A stretch of DNA of 64,000 nt from Paenibacillus oenotherae (GCF_019443105.1 NZ_JAHZIJ010000004.1:248001-312000), one strand, 5' to 3'; counted from the stretch's first letter, positions 54,477 to 62,996 are shown. Numbers and translations are program-made. Notes: generated by a model from the sequence alone, not told the origin.

Positions 54477-55728
54477 GCATCATCTTGGCAGCTTGCGGTC
54501 CGCCGGACATATTCCAGGAAACAACATTAACCTTGTAGTATTTCTTGTTCTTAACAGCATTCAGGTTCTTCCAGAGATCGCTGGACGTCCATTCCTTCTG
54601 ATGCTTGTAGACGCCGCCGTCGCCGGTCCAGTCCGTTGTAAAGTCGAAGATATAGTCGCCATCGAGCATGGATGTGCCTTCAAGCGTTTTGACGGTTACG
54701 ATATCGGTTCCTGCATCCTTCTGCGCTTTAGGGAAGTCGAAGCCCAGCTCTTTGAAAATATTCGTTGCGAATCCAGCCATGTAAGCACGAGCCGATCCGT
54801 CCGGATTGAAGCGGATAACCGATACTTTCGTTTTTGCTGCTTTGGAACCGATTTTGGATTTGAAATCCGCTACGCGTTTGTCCCAATCTGCGATGTATTG
54901 CGATGCTTGCGCTTCTTTGTTATATACGATACCGCCGATTTCCAGCGTTTTCTTCCAGGAGTAGATGTCTTCCGTCATTACTGTCGGAGCGATAGCTTGA
55001 AGCTGGCTGTAAATTTTCTCATGACGCATTTTGGAACCGATAATTACATCCGGCTTCAAAGCAACGATTGCCTCCAGGCTTGGCTGTGTCTCGTCACCAA
55101 GATTCTTAACGCCGGACATGCTTCCTTTCAGGAAGTTGTACCAAGGCTGTTCTACATAGGATTCAACCGCGCCTACCGGCTTAACGCCGAGCAGCACTGT
55201 AGCATCAACCATGCCGTTGAACAGAACAACAACGCGCTCAGGCACCTTTTTCAGCGTTGTTTTGCCCATTGCATGCGTAATCGTCTTCGATGTTTCCAGC
55301 GACACTGTGGAAGTAGAAGCTTTCCACGATACCCATACGCCCAGGGACTCGCCCAAGAAGCGAAGCGGTACAAGCGTGCTGCCGTTCTTCGTGATCGGAG
55401 CCGCATCCAGCTTAACAGCCTTGCCGTTGATGGTAGCATTTTTGCTGCCAATCGTCAGAACGACCGTTTTGCTGCCTTTGATCACGCTGACTTTATTCGT
55501 TTTGGAATCATATTTAACCGTTGCATTCAATTTCTCCGCAAGTGCGCGGTAAGGAACCAGCGTGCTGCCATTGCTGATTTGCGGCTTCGTGTCGAACGAA
55601 ATTTGCGTGCCGTTGATCTGCACCTTAATATCCTTGCCTGCCGCTGCAGCGAAGCCCGGAATTACGGAGATGGTTAATGCGAAAGTAAGAAGCAATGCAA
55701 GAATGCGAACCTTGTTGAATGATTTCAT
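54442..55728 (-). CDS. siderophore-binding protein fused to a copper-amine-oxidase-N-type stalk domain
   Basis: 428 residues from ATG 55728 (AAGGTGAT upstream). A cleavable signal peptide (ALLLTFALTISVIPGFAAAAG) has no lipobox cysteine. Residues ~28-135 form a two-motif stalk domain (GSTLVPYRALAEKLNATVKYD, GSTLVPLRFLGESLGVWVSW) of the Cu_amine_oxidN1 type. The remainder is a FhuD/FecB-like periplasmic-binding fold (PERVVVLFNGMVDATVLLGVKPVG; PSLEAIVALKPDVIIGSKM). It should deliver the ferric siderophore to the permeases. Gram-positive binding proteins are normally lipid-anchored, so its mode of attachment is unclear. Confidence 0.9.
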   Translation of the reverse strand: MKSFNKVRILALLLTFALTISVIPGFAAAAGKDIKVQINGTQISFDTKPQISNGSTLVPYRALAEKLNATVKYDSKTNKVSVIKGSKTVVLTIGSKNATINGKAVKLDAAPITKNGSTLVPLRFLGESLGVWVSWKASTSTVSLETSKTITHAMGKTTLKKVPERVVVLFNGMVDATVLLGVKPVGAVESYVEQPWYNFLKGSMSGVKNLGDETQPSLEAIVALKPDVIIGSKMRHEKIYSQLQAIAPTVMTEDIYSWKKTLEIGGIVYNKEAQASQYIADWDKRVADFKSKIGSKAAKTKVSVIRFNPDGSARAYMAGFATNIFKELGFDFPKAQKDAGTDIVTVKTLEGTSMLDGDYIFDFTTDWTGDGGVYKHQKEWTSSDLWKNLNAVKNKKYYKVNVVSWNMSGGPQAAKMMLDDLYFYFDLD

Positions 55729-55820
55729 GATAGCTATCACCTTTCTCTTTCTCAAATGATGAAACAAATGACCGTGCCCTTGACTCCTAGCTTATTTCCC
55801 TGATACCTAGCTTATTTCCC

Positions 55821-56291
55821 TCATACTTGCGGTTGCTGCTCCAACGCTTTGCCGAGGTCTCTGAAGCGTTGATAAAGCTTATAGTCTTGCTGTATGACGA
55901 GCTCTTTATCGATCTTATCTCCACTTGCCGAGTCAAGGAATTCTGCCATTTCCCCTTCAACAGTCGGGTATGTATCAGCGCTCTGCACCTTTAGATCGGC
56001 TTTGATCGCTTCCCAGACTCCAGCAATTTGTGCGACAAGCTCTTTTCTCTGTTTCTCGTCATCGGCTTCAACAGCTTGCTTGAAATCCTTCGTCAACGAG
56101 CTCATCATCTTCACCCCGTCCCGCAGATCAGCTACCTCCACCTTCTTAGGCTCGATCACTGCCGTTTGACGTTCTCCTTCCGCACCGCCTTCTGATCCGG
56201 CCTTGTTCCCGCCCGTATTGCCTGAGCCTGAACTGCATCCCGCCACCAGAAGCACGATAATTAAAGCAAGTGTTATGTGCCAACCCCTCAT
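55821..56291 (-). CDS. small helical lipoprotein at the head of the uptake operon
   Basis: 156 residues from ATG 56291 (AGGAGG 7 nt upstream; an ATG at 56315 lies before that site). Lipoprotein signal LALIIVLLVAGC with lipobox LVAGC, then a Gly/Ser-rich linker and a C-terminal helical domain (VWEAIKADLKVQSADTYPTVEGEMAEFLDSASG) that resembles the helical extracellular domains found beside some iron permeases. Exact family not recognised. It directly follows two Fur boxes and precedes the lipobox-less binding protein by 92 bp, so it could be its membrane partner (inference). Confidence 0.8.
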   Translation of the reverse strand: MRGWHITLALIIVLLVAGCSSGSGNTGGNKAGSEGGAEGERQTAVIEPKKVEVADLRDGVKMMSSLTKDFKQAVEADDEKQRKELVAQIAGVWEAIKADLKVQSADTYPTVEGEMAEFLDSASGDKIDKELVIQQDYKLYQRFRDLGKALEQQPQV

Positions 56292-56315
56292 TTTGAATCC
56301 TCCTGCTGTTTTCAT

Positions 56316-56374
56316 TGATAATGAATATCAATACTGCCATAGAGTATGATAATCATTCTCAGTGATTTTGTCAA
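56316..56374 (-). promoter_or_regulatory. Fur-controlled promoter of the uptake operon
   Basis: Two Fur-type boxes, TGATAATGAATATCA (56316-56330) and TGATAATCATTCTCA (56347-56361), each one mismatch from the 7-1-7 consensus, overlap or follow the minus-strand promoter TTGACA (56369-56374), 17-nt spacer, TATCAT (56346-56351). Confidence 0.85.
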
Positions 56375-56613
56375 TAATAACCTTAAAATATTCTATTCAT
56401 CCATGAAAAATGATATTTGACAGTGCATAAATACGCGGGTTTGAGTCAGGCCAAGCAAGTAACTAACCGAGTAACCAATCACTCAATCACTCAATCAATC
56501 ACTCAAACAACCAACACTCAACCAGCATCAACCCTCTTCCGGCTTACAGCAAGTTCAGGCTGCCCGGGAAAGCCCGTCGTGCTTTCAGGCAATGTCGGTG
56601 ATGGCTTTTCATC

Positions 56614-56812
56614 CCTGCAGGAAGAGCAGGAAACCTGCGTAAGCGCAGGAATTTCGGATAAAAGAACCCGTCGGAGCTGGAATGCCTGCGATTGAGCAGG
56701 AATATAGGGCAGAATGAGCCCGATTGAGGCGAATATGGCGAAATGCCTGCACTTTGGCAGGCATTTCACCTTTAGCAGGCCGGAACAAAGAGAAAGCCTG
56801 CACTTATGCATC
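56614..56812. repeat. four-hairpin dispersed element, copy D (plus one extra unit)
   Basis: Units start at 56634, 56685, 56746 and 56797, spacings 51, 61 and 51; an additional unit with a 7-nt loop is at 56614. The first three are perfect cctgc-N6-gcagg; the fourth has right arm gcatc. The 56746 unit has 11-bp perfect arms (GAAATGCCTGC / GCAGGCATTTC). It lies in the ~1.1-kb gap between the uptake operon and folE, where no gene is seen; a simple (caatcact)-rich stretch is at ~56460-56520. Confidence 0.85.
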
Positions 56813-56829
56813 TTTGCACTTTGCACTTT

Positions 56830-57181
56830 GCACTCTCGCATTTAAGAATTTAAGCATTTCGCACTTATTCATTTATGTACTATGCATTTACGCATTTATG
56901 CATTTATGCATTTATGCATTTACGCACCATGCACTATGCATCTACGCATTTACGCATTATGCATTTACGCATTATGCATTTACGCATTTACGCATTTACG
57001 CATTTACGCATTTACGCATTTACGCATTTATGCACTATGCATTTACGCATTTACGCATTATGCATTTACGCATTTACGCATTTATGCACTATGCACTATG
57101 CATCTACGCATTTACGCATTATGCATTTACGCATTTATGCACTATGCACTATGCATCTATGCATCTATGCATTTTCGCAGG
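56830..57181. repeat. GCATTTAC octamer / GCACTAT heptamer microsatellite array
   Basis: About 350 bp of 8-bp units (gcatttac, gcatttat, gcatctac) mixed with 7-bp units (gcactat, gcattat). It begins right after the fourth hairpin of copy D and ends at another degenerate unit (tatgc-attttc-gcagg at 57166). All three plus frames are open with low-complexity peptides, not genes. Confidence 0.9.
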
Positions 57182-57305
57182 CATGCTCGACGTTGATGGA
57201 GTCGCCACCCTCAGAAGGCGATATTTCAACAGTCTGATATTCCGATGTAACATCATAGTTTATAAGCGAGATAAACATGCCTGCAGCATCAAAAAAATGA
57301 ATCTC

Positions 57306-57358
57306 AAAAAAGCCGATTCATCGGCTTTGTCAGGCTGACAAAGCAATGAATCGGCTTT
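57306..57358 (-). terminator. folE terminator
   Basis: A 13-bp stem (AAAGCCGATTCAT / ATGAATCGGCTTT) with a nested pairing, followed by a T run on the minus strand. Confidence 0.85.
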
Positions 57359-57394
57359 CTATGCAAGAACAACCCTATATTCACTTCATCGTTC

Positions 57395-57988
57395 CTACTG
57401 CTTCAGCAGCGAGAGAAATTCCGAGCGAAGCGCCGCGCTTGAGCGGAATTCACCGCGTACAGCCGAGGTCACCGTCTTGCTGCCGGGCTTCTTAACGCCG
57501 CGTGCGCACATACACAGATGCTCACCTTCGACAACGACCATGACACCGCTGGGCTTCAATACTTCATCCAGAATATCTGCGATCTGAGAGGTGATGCGTT
57601 CTTGTACCTGAAGACGCCGCGAGACCGCTTCAACAAGACGCGCAAGCTTGCTAAGTCCGGCGATCTTGCCGCTCGGAATATATCCGATATGCGCTTTGCC
57701 GAAGAATGGCGCCATATGATGCTCGCATTGGCTGTAGTAGACGATATCTTTGACAATAACAAGCTCTTCATGCTGCTCATCAAAAGTAACGCCAAGCACA
57801 TCCCTTGGATCAACATCATAGCCCGCGAAAATTTCCTCGTACATACGGGTTACTCTCGCAGGTGTCTCTAATAACCCCTCACGCTCGACATCCTCCCCGA
57901 TCAGCTTCAATATCTCTTTAATATGAAATTCGATCTGATCACGGTTGTCAGAGACGCTGGAATTAACATAATCCTTCTTACCCGCCAC
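57395..57988 (-). CDS. folE: GTP cyclohydrolase I (type IA)
   Basis: 197 residues. Zn ligands and active-site residues: [19 protein letters not shown] (Cys, His), [20 protein letters not shown], and [17 protein letters not shown] (His, Cys). The first step of tetrahydrofolate (and possibly queuosine precursor) synthesis. GTG start with AAGGAGG 8 nt upstream. A queuosine gene, queG, lies 2 kb upstream on the same strand. Confidence 0.96.
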   Translation of the reverse strand: MAGKKDYVNSSVSDNRDQIEFHIKEILKLIGEDVEREGLLETPARVTRMYEEIFAGYDVDPRDVLGVTFDEQHEELVIVKDIVYYSQCEHHMAPFFGKAHIGYIPSGKIAGLSKLARLVEAVSRRLQVQERITSQIADILDEVLKPSGVMVVVEGEHLCMCARGVKKPGSKTVTSAVRGEFRSSAALRSEFLSLLKQ

Positions 57989-58025
57989 TTCACTTACCTC
58001 CTTAGCCAGCAGGCTGGCAGACGTT

Positions 58026-58247
58026 TTACCTGCGGCCGCCTGGACGTCCGCCGCCCTTCATCATCTGCTGCGCCTTCTGGAGCTGCTGCTTGTTCATATT
58101 GTATCCCATCTGCTTCGCCATCTTCTGAAGCATATCAGGATCGCTTTGCATTTTCTCCAATTGCTTTCTCAGATAGTAAACGCCGATGAAAAATCCGCCG
58201 ACAGCGCCGACTACGAGTGTTACAATCGCAATAATGACCGTCCACAT
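58026..58247 (-). CDS. YneF-family (UPF0154) small membrane protein
   Basis: 73 residues: one membrane helix ([23 protein letters not shown]) then a basic helical tail ([33 protein letters not shown]). The family is found across Bacillales with unknown function. Ends 37 nt before folE. Confidence 0.9.
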   Translation of the reverse strand: MWTVIIAIVTLVVGAVGGFFIGVYYLRKQLEKMQSDPDMLQKMAKQMGYNMNKQQLQKAQQMMKGGGRPGGRR

Positions 58248-58349
58248 TGCTCAAATCACCATACCTTATCTGTAGTTGTTACATATCTTAAGAACTTATC
58301 ATAGCATGTCCGAACGAACCTTCGCAAACCGCCCCGGTTTGACTTTTTA

Positions 58350-59381
58350 TCAACCCAGCACCTGCTCAATAAAGATGGTATTATGCTTGGCAAGATCGAT
58401 CTCTCGGCTGTCGATTTCATCTTCGCTTTCCCGCTTCAGCAGCTTGATAATCGGCCTCCCCGGCAAACCCCGATGCTGTCCTACAACAACACCCGCCTCC
58501 CGAGTAGACAGCATGACAGACACACCGTTCGGGTAGATCGATACCGCACGCATGAACTGCACAACCACCTCATGGTCGAGCTCCTTGCCAGACATGGCGA
58601 GCATCCGCTCACAAGCAAGATGCGGCAGCATTTTCTTCCCTTGGTAATCCTGCTGCAGCAAATTGTCGTAGGTATTGGCCACCGCGACGATTCGCGAATA
58701 CTGATGGATCTGATCCTCGACCAATTGTCTTGGCACCCCCGAACCATCCACATGCTCGTGATGCTGGAGCGCAACGTGGGCGATCAGCAGGCTGAACTCC
58801 CGCTTGGAACGCAGAATCTCGAAACCTCTCCATGTATGATGCTTGGCCGGCGGGTCTCCCTCCAATCTTGGAGGTTCATTCGCCTTCCCGATATCATGCA
58901 GCAAAGCGCCGATTGCAAGCTCCTTCAGCTGCGTCATGTTCAGATGCAGCCCTATGCCAAGCAGCGTCGATACCATACATACATTCATGGCATGAACGAA
59001 TTCAGCATTATCCCTGGTCCTGATCTCATTCAGCTGGATCAGAACCTCTTTGTTGCTGAGTACATCGTCCAGCAAATCCTCAATCACAAGACTGATAGAG
59101 CGTGAATTGAAGTCCTTGCCCGAACGGATGGAATCCATCGTCTCTGACATGCTGCGGATGAGCCCCCGTTTGGTTTCCTCGGATAAGATCTCTTCCGGCT
59201 CCACATCCGGCAGCAGCGGGTCCCTGATGTAGATATTGGTGACACCAATCCGTTTCAGCGTGCTGATCATATAGACTGTTAATTGAATGCCTGAGGACAG
59301 CAGAACGGTCCCGTTCGTTGCATAAATCGTCTTGCCAAGAAAATGCCCAGGCTCCACCATCTCTATATCAATGTACCTCAT
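58350..59381 (-). CDS. HD-GYP domain signalling protein (second)
   Basis: About 343 residues. Same architecture as the HD-GYP protein at 4.3 kb: N-terminal module (MVEPGHFLGKTIYATNGTVLLSSG), then HAMNVCMVSTLL, LLHDIG, HHTWRGFEIL and HHEHVDGSGVP. The GYP motif is GVP, so activity on c-di-GMP is plausible but not certain. ATG 59381 has AAGGGG 8 nt upstream; an overlapping GTG at 59390 is the alternative. Last gene after ogt. Confidence 0.87.
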   Translation of the reverse strand: MRYIDIEMVEPGHFLGKTIYATNGTVLLSSGIQLTVYMISTLKRIGVTNIYIRDPLLPDVEPEEILSEETKRGLIRSMSETMDSIRSGKDFNSRSISLVIEDLLDDVLSNKEVLIQLNEIRTRDNAEFVHAMNVCMVSTLLGIGLHLNMTQLKELAIGALLHDIGKANEPPRLEGDPPAKHHTWRGFEILRSKREFSLLIAHVALQHHEHVDGSGVPRQLVEDQIHQYSRIVAVANTYDNLLQQDYQGKKMLPHLACERMLAMSGKELDHEVVVQFMRAVSIYPNGVSVMLSTREAGVVVGQHRGLPGRPIIKLLKRESEDEIDSREIDLAKHNTIFIEQVLG

Positions 59382-59386
59382 GGCAC

Positions 59387-59920
59387 TCACCCCTTCTTAT
59401 CTGTACGTTCGTGCTGAAGCAAGTACGTCTTGATATTCAAGCCGCCTCCATAGCCGACCATATCGCCGGAGGCTCCGATAACGCGATGGCACGGCACGAT
59501 GAGCGGCAGCGGATTCCGGTTGTTAGCACCGCCAACTGCGCGAACAGCCTTGGGCTGGCCGATTGCTTCCGCTATATGCTTGTAGGAGCAGACCTCCCCG
59601 TAGGGAACATCCAGCAGCGCTTCCCATACCCGCAGCTGAAATGGAGTTCCCCGCATATCCAGCTGCACATTGAATGCCGTTAATTCTCCGGCAAAATAAC
59701 GTTCCAGCTGTGCTGCAGCCTCGCGAATAACGGGATGCTCCGGGTCCTCCTGCCACGCTGGCGCAAGCGCTATCCCTCTGGCAGCGGCCCACTTGCGCAG
59801 CGGCTCTTCACGGGAGGCATAGCCGCCAAAATCAATATGGCATAATCCCTGATCCGTTGCGAGCAGAACCAAAGGGCCTATTGGTGAGGCCATCTCCCGC
59901 CAAGACATCGATTCAACCAT
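59387..59920 (-). CDS. ogt: methylated-DNA--protein-cysteine methyltransferase
   Basis: About 177 residues from the ATG that overlaps the queG stop (ATGGTTGA). The acceptor Cys is in LIVPCHRVIGASG, with helix motif GTPFQLRVWEALLDVPYGEVCSYKHIA and the C-terminal GYGGGLNIKTYLLQHE. It repairs O6-alkylguanine by irreversible transfer to its own cysteine. Confidence 0.95.
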   Translation of the reverse strand: MVESMSWREMASPIGPLVLLATDQGLCHIDFGGYASREEPLRKWAAARGIALAPAWQEDPEHPVIREAAAQLERYFAGELTAFNVQLDMRGTPFQLRVWEALLDVPYGEVCSYKHIAEAIGQPKAVRAVGGANNRNPLPLIVPCHRVIGASGDMVGYGGGLNIKTYLLQHERTDKKG

Positions 59921-61094
59921 TATGCTCCTCCTCTTTGGCCTGTCCATTCCCGAAGGTCGCAAGCGCGGCGGCTATAGCTTCAATTACGGGCTCCTCCCGC
60001 TCACGCGGAGCCGCCTTCTCCAGTGCTGCCTTCGCAGCCTCACCGCCAATGCGGCCCAGCGACCACGCCGCTGTCGCCCGCAGCTCGAACCTGGGATCCT
60101 CGCCGAGAACCCCGGCCAGATGAGGCACCGCGCTGGCATCCTTGAAGTTGCCGAGCGCGATGACAGCATTGCGCTGAATCGGCTTCCTGCCCCGCCATGA
60201 CGCCGCTCCGCTCCCATAGACTTCCTTGAATGCCCGATTCCCCATCGTAAGCAATGGCACTAGCAGCGGCTTCACCTTTTCGGGATCGGGCTGAAGCTCC
60301 GGCTGATGCGTCCAGTTCTTGCCCCGGTTCTCGGGACAGACGACCTGGCATGTATCACAGCCGTACAGCCTGTTGCCGATCTTGCGCATCATCTCATCCG
60401 GGACAAGCCCCTTCGTCTGTGTAATAAAGGAGATGCACAGCTGCGAATTAAGCTGTCCCGGTCCCACCAGCGCTCCTGTCGGGCAAGCATCGATGCAAGC
60501 GGTGCAGCTCCCGCAAGTTTCGGTGACAGGCTCATCCGGCGGGAGCGGCAGATTGGTGATCATCTCGCCAAGATATACCCATGATCCCCACTCAGGCGTA
60601 ATAATCGAGCAGTTCTTCGCGCTCCATCCCATACCCGCCCGCTCCGCAACAGCACGGTCTGAGAGCGCTCCAGTGTCCACCATGCTCTCTGCGCGGAGAT
60701 CAGGCACACGTTCCCTCAGCCAAGCCTCCAGACGGCTCAGACGATCCCTAAGCACCGCATGGTAATCATCGCCCCATGCGGAGCGTGACAGAATCCCCCT
60801 TCTGGAGCCAGGCTCTGACTTTGGCGCCCCCTGCAGCTTGGACGGGTAAGCGATTACAATAGCAATGATGGATTGTGGATTATCGAACAGCAGCGCCGGC
60901 TCCGTGCGCCGTTCCAGATCAGCCTCTTCGAACCCTGATTCGTGGCCGAGCTCGCGGTGGCGCAGCAGACGCTGCTTGAGCGTGGTGAACGGAGCCGCTG
61001 ATGCCACGCCGATCTTGTCGATGCCAAGGCTCCTGGCCGCTTCCTTCATCTCCGCCTTCAGCTTGTCCCATGTTGTTTCACTGTCGCTGCCCAA
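59913..61094 (-). CDS. queG: epoxyqueuosine reductase
   Basis: 393 residues. Cobalamin-binding reductase domain, then two [4Fe-4S] motifs, CGSCTACIDACPTGAL and YGCDTCQVVCPEN, and C-terminal HEAT-like repeats (AVPHLAGVLGEDPRFELRATAAWSLGRIGG). It reduces epoxyqueuosine to queuosine in tRNA. The start is a TTG after AAGGAGGG. In an operon with ogt and probably rnhA. Confidence 0.94.
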   Translation of the reverse strand: MGSDSETTWDKLKAEMKEAARSLGIDKIGVASAAPFTTLKQRLLRHRELGHESGFEEADLERRTEPALLFDNPQSIIAIVIAYPSKLQGAPKSEPGSRRGILSRSAWGDDYHAVLRDRLSRLEAWLRERVPDLRAESMVDTGALSDRAVAERAGMGWSAKNCSIITPEWGSWVYLGEMITNLPLPPDEPVTETCGSCTACIDACPTGALVGPGQLNSQLCISFITQTKGLVPDEMMRKIGNRLYGCDTCQVVCPENRGKNWTHQPELQPDPEKVKPLLVPLLTMGNRAFKEVYGSGAASWRGRKPIQRNAVIALGNFKDASAVPHLAGVLGEDPRFELRATAAWSLGRIGGEAAKAALEKAAPREREEPVIEAIAAALATFGNGQAKEEEHNG

Positions 61095-61116
61095 CCTCGG
61101 GTGCCCTCCTTCACAT

Positions 61117-61170
61117 GCGATCCCCTGGGGGCCGTCTCAGGGGCCCGCAATGTGCTGCCGAGGGGATCGC
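61117..61170. terminator. hairpin between rnhA and queG, no T tract
   Basis: A 10-bp perfect stem (GCGATCCCCT / AGGGGATCGC) encloses a second GC-rich stem. Without a T run it is not a convincing terminator and may be a processing or attenuating structure. Confidence 0.45.
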
Positions 61171-61178
61171 CTTTAAGC

Positions 61179-61613
61179 TTACATTCTTTTGATCGCTTCG
61201 CGGGCAAGCTCGTCACAGCGGTTGTTCCACTCATTGTCGCTATGTCCCTTAACCTTCACATAACTCACCTGATGCTTCCCCATCAGCGCCCACAGCGCCT
61301 GCCACAGATCCTGATTCTCTACCGGCTGGTTGCGGCTGTTCTTCCATCCATTCTTAAGCCAGCCTCTGATCCAGTTCTGCTGAAAGCAGTTCACGACATA
61401 TGCGGAATCGCTGTATACAGATGCCTTGCATGGTTCCTTGAGCAGCTTGAGCGCTTCAATGACAGCTTGAATCTCCATGCGGTTGTTGGTGGTAGCGGGC
61501 TCTGCCCCTGATATCTCCTTGCGGTGATCGCCGTAGAACAGAACGGCTCCCCAGCCGCCCGGTCCGGGATTGCCTGAGCAAGCGCCGTCCGTATAGATCA
61601 TAACATCCTTCAA
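61179..61613 (-). CDS. rnhA: ribonuclease HI
   Basis: 144 residues. Catalytic acidic residues: YTDGACSGNPGPGGWGA (Asp), TTNNRMEIQAVIEAL (Glu), VYSDSAYVVNCF (Asp) and WNNRCDELAREA (Asp), with the VKGHSDNEWNNRCDE loop. It degrades RNA in RNA-DNA hybrids. TTG start with AGGAG upstream; it follows lepB by 19 nt. Confidence 0.95.
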   Translation of the reverse strand: MKDVMIYTDGACSGNPGPGGWGAVLFYGDHRKEISGAEPATTNNRMEIQAVIEALKLLKEPCKASVYSDSAYVVNCFQQNWIRGWLKNGWKNSRNQPVENQDLWQALWALMGKHQVSYVKVKGHSDNEWNNRCDELAREAIKRM

Positions 61614-61632
61614 TCTTCACAACTCCTACCGC

Positions 61633-62307
61633 TTACAATGCGTTCATTTTGGTAATTGGCCACAGAATGAAATCTGCCCGGCCCTGAATCATATCACGCG
61701 ATACGGGACCGAATACGCGGGAGTCCTTACTGCCGCCCGCATGACGATTATCCCCCATAATATAATAGTTATCGGCTTCCAGCTTGATTGGTCCATAGTC
61801 ATCATCATCAATCTCTGTATCCGTATAGGCCTCAATGATCAATTCGCCATTCCGGTACAGCTGTGCGTCACGTATCTCTATTGTATCTCCAGGTATTCCA
61901 ATAATTCGCTTCACCAGAAACTTTTTCTTCTGCGGCCCATCCTTCGATGGATCCTTCAGAATAACAACATCTCCGTGATCAGGCGATCCGAACCGGTAAG
62001 AGAGCTTGTTCACGAACAGCCACTCCTTCTCCTGCAGCGTCGGCTCCATGGAGTGCCCTTCCACCGTGGACAGATTAAAGACGAAATAATTGACAAGCAG
62101 AACAACCGTACCAGCAATAAGCAAGGTGCGTCCCCAATCCCACAGCTCTGCGGCCCATCTTGGCATGGCCTTTGACGGCTTGTCCTTGCCCGGCTTGCGG
62201 GGCCTGTCCGGCTTCATCTCCTTGGGCGGCTTGGCCCCGCTCGAACGCCTGCGGGGGCCTACCGCAGCAGGCTCAGTCTCGTGAAGCGTATCCGATAATT
62301 TCGTCAT
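61633..62307 (-). CDS. lepB: type I signal peptidase
   Basis: 224 residues. A long basic Pro/Lys-rich cytoplasmic N-terminus, one membrane helix (LLIAGTVVLLVNYFVFNL), catalytic Ser in VEGHSMEPTL, catalytic Lys in KKKFLVKRIIGIPGDTIEI, and the boxes YIMGDNRHAGGSKDSR. It removes signal peptides on the outer face of the membrane. Confidence 0.95.
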   Translation of the reverse strand: MTKLSDTLHETEPAAVGPRRRSSGAKPPKEMKPDRPRKPGKDKPSKAMPRWAAELWDWGRTLLIAGTVVLLVNYFVFNLSTVEGHSMEPTLQEKEWLFVNKLSYRFGSPDHGDVVILKDPSKDGPQKKKFLVKRIIGIPGDTIEIRDAQLYRNGELIIEAYTDTEIDDDDYGPIKLEADNYYIMGDNRHAGGSKDSRVFGPVSRDMIQGRADFILWPITKMNAL

Positions 62308-62313
62308 GCGCTG

Positions 62314-62865
62314 CTACACCTCGCCCATTTGTTTGTGCCATGCTTCATAATAGGCCATTACTACATCGTCATGAAATGGCGTCTGTCTCATCTCGATACG
62401 TTGTGTAAGCGCTTGAAGTCCATTCATCACCTTCAAGTCCACGACAGCAGAGTAATGATAAACAGCCTTGTGCTGCTCATACTCCTCGCGATCGACCACC
62501 TGTGCCGAGCCGCCATGCGGAAGAATGACATCCAGATCATAATCAATATAAGTCAATACGCCCTGCTGATAGAACAAGGGTGATGCGATGTTGCAATAAT
62601 ACCGGATTCCGGCATTCTCCAGAAGAGCAACGACATTGAACCACTCCCCCGGGATAAAGAAGGAAACCGCCGGTACCCGGCTGATCCACGTCTTGCCATC
62701 CGCCTCCTGAATCGGTGTCTGCCGATTGATGAGGACAATCATTGATTCAGCCGCATGCTCCGGCTGCAGCAGCCCGCTTGGCACCTGCCAGTTCTCAAGC
62801 CATGTCCGATGCAGATGTCCATTGTGTTTGAAGCTCTTGATAAGGCAGTGACGGTAAGTTTCCAT
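62314..62865 (-). CDS. DUF402 protein, nucleoside tri-/diphosphatase (Ntdp/YgaC) type
   Basis: 183 residues, closely resembling B. subtilis YgaC along its length: SFKHNGHLHRTW near the N-terminus, WISRVPAVSFFIPGEWFNVVALLENAGIRYYCNIASP, TYIDYDLDVILPHGG and DREEYEQHK. DUF402 proteins of this type hydrolyse nucleoside tri- and diphosphates. It is adjacent to lepB (6 nt). Confidence 0.88.
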   Translation of the reverse strand: METYRHCLIKSFKHNGHLHRTWLENWQVPSGLLQPEHAAESMIVLINRQTPIQEADGKTWISRVPAVSFFIPGEWFNVVALLENAGIRYYCNIASPLFYQQGVLTYIDYDLDVILPHGGSAQVVDREEYEQHKAVYHYSAVVDLKVMNGLQALTQRIEMRQTPFHDDVVMAYYEAWHKQMGEV

Positions 62866-62905
62866 ATCGTTGTTGTACTCCCACAGAAGTTCTTACTATA
62901 AGAAA

Positions 62906-62946
62906 AGCATATCTGCACACCAAAATCAATGGTATACAGATATGCT
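62906..62946. terminator. bidirectional-type hairpin upstream of the DUF402 gene
   Basis: A 10-bp stem (AGCATATCTG / CAGATATGCT) with T-rich flanks on both strands separates the GNAT gene from the DUF402 gene. Confidence 0.65.
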
Positions 62947-62996
62947 CATCCCTTTTTATTCTATGCTCTTAAAGCGACCTAAGCCGTGCCTTGCAG

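Noticed and set aside
56724-57338. Open frames of YAFTHLRI-type repeats in three plus frames
   Set aside because: These translate the GCATTTAC microsatellite; no coding signal.
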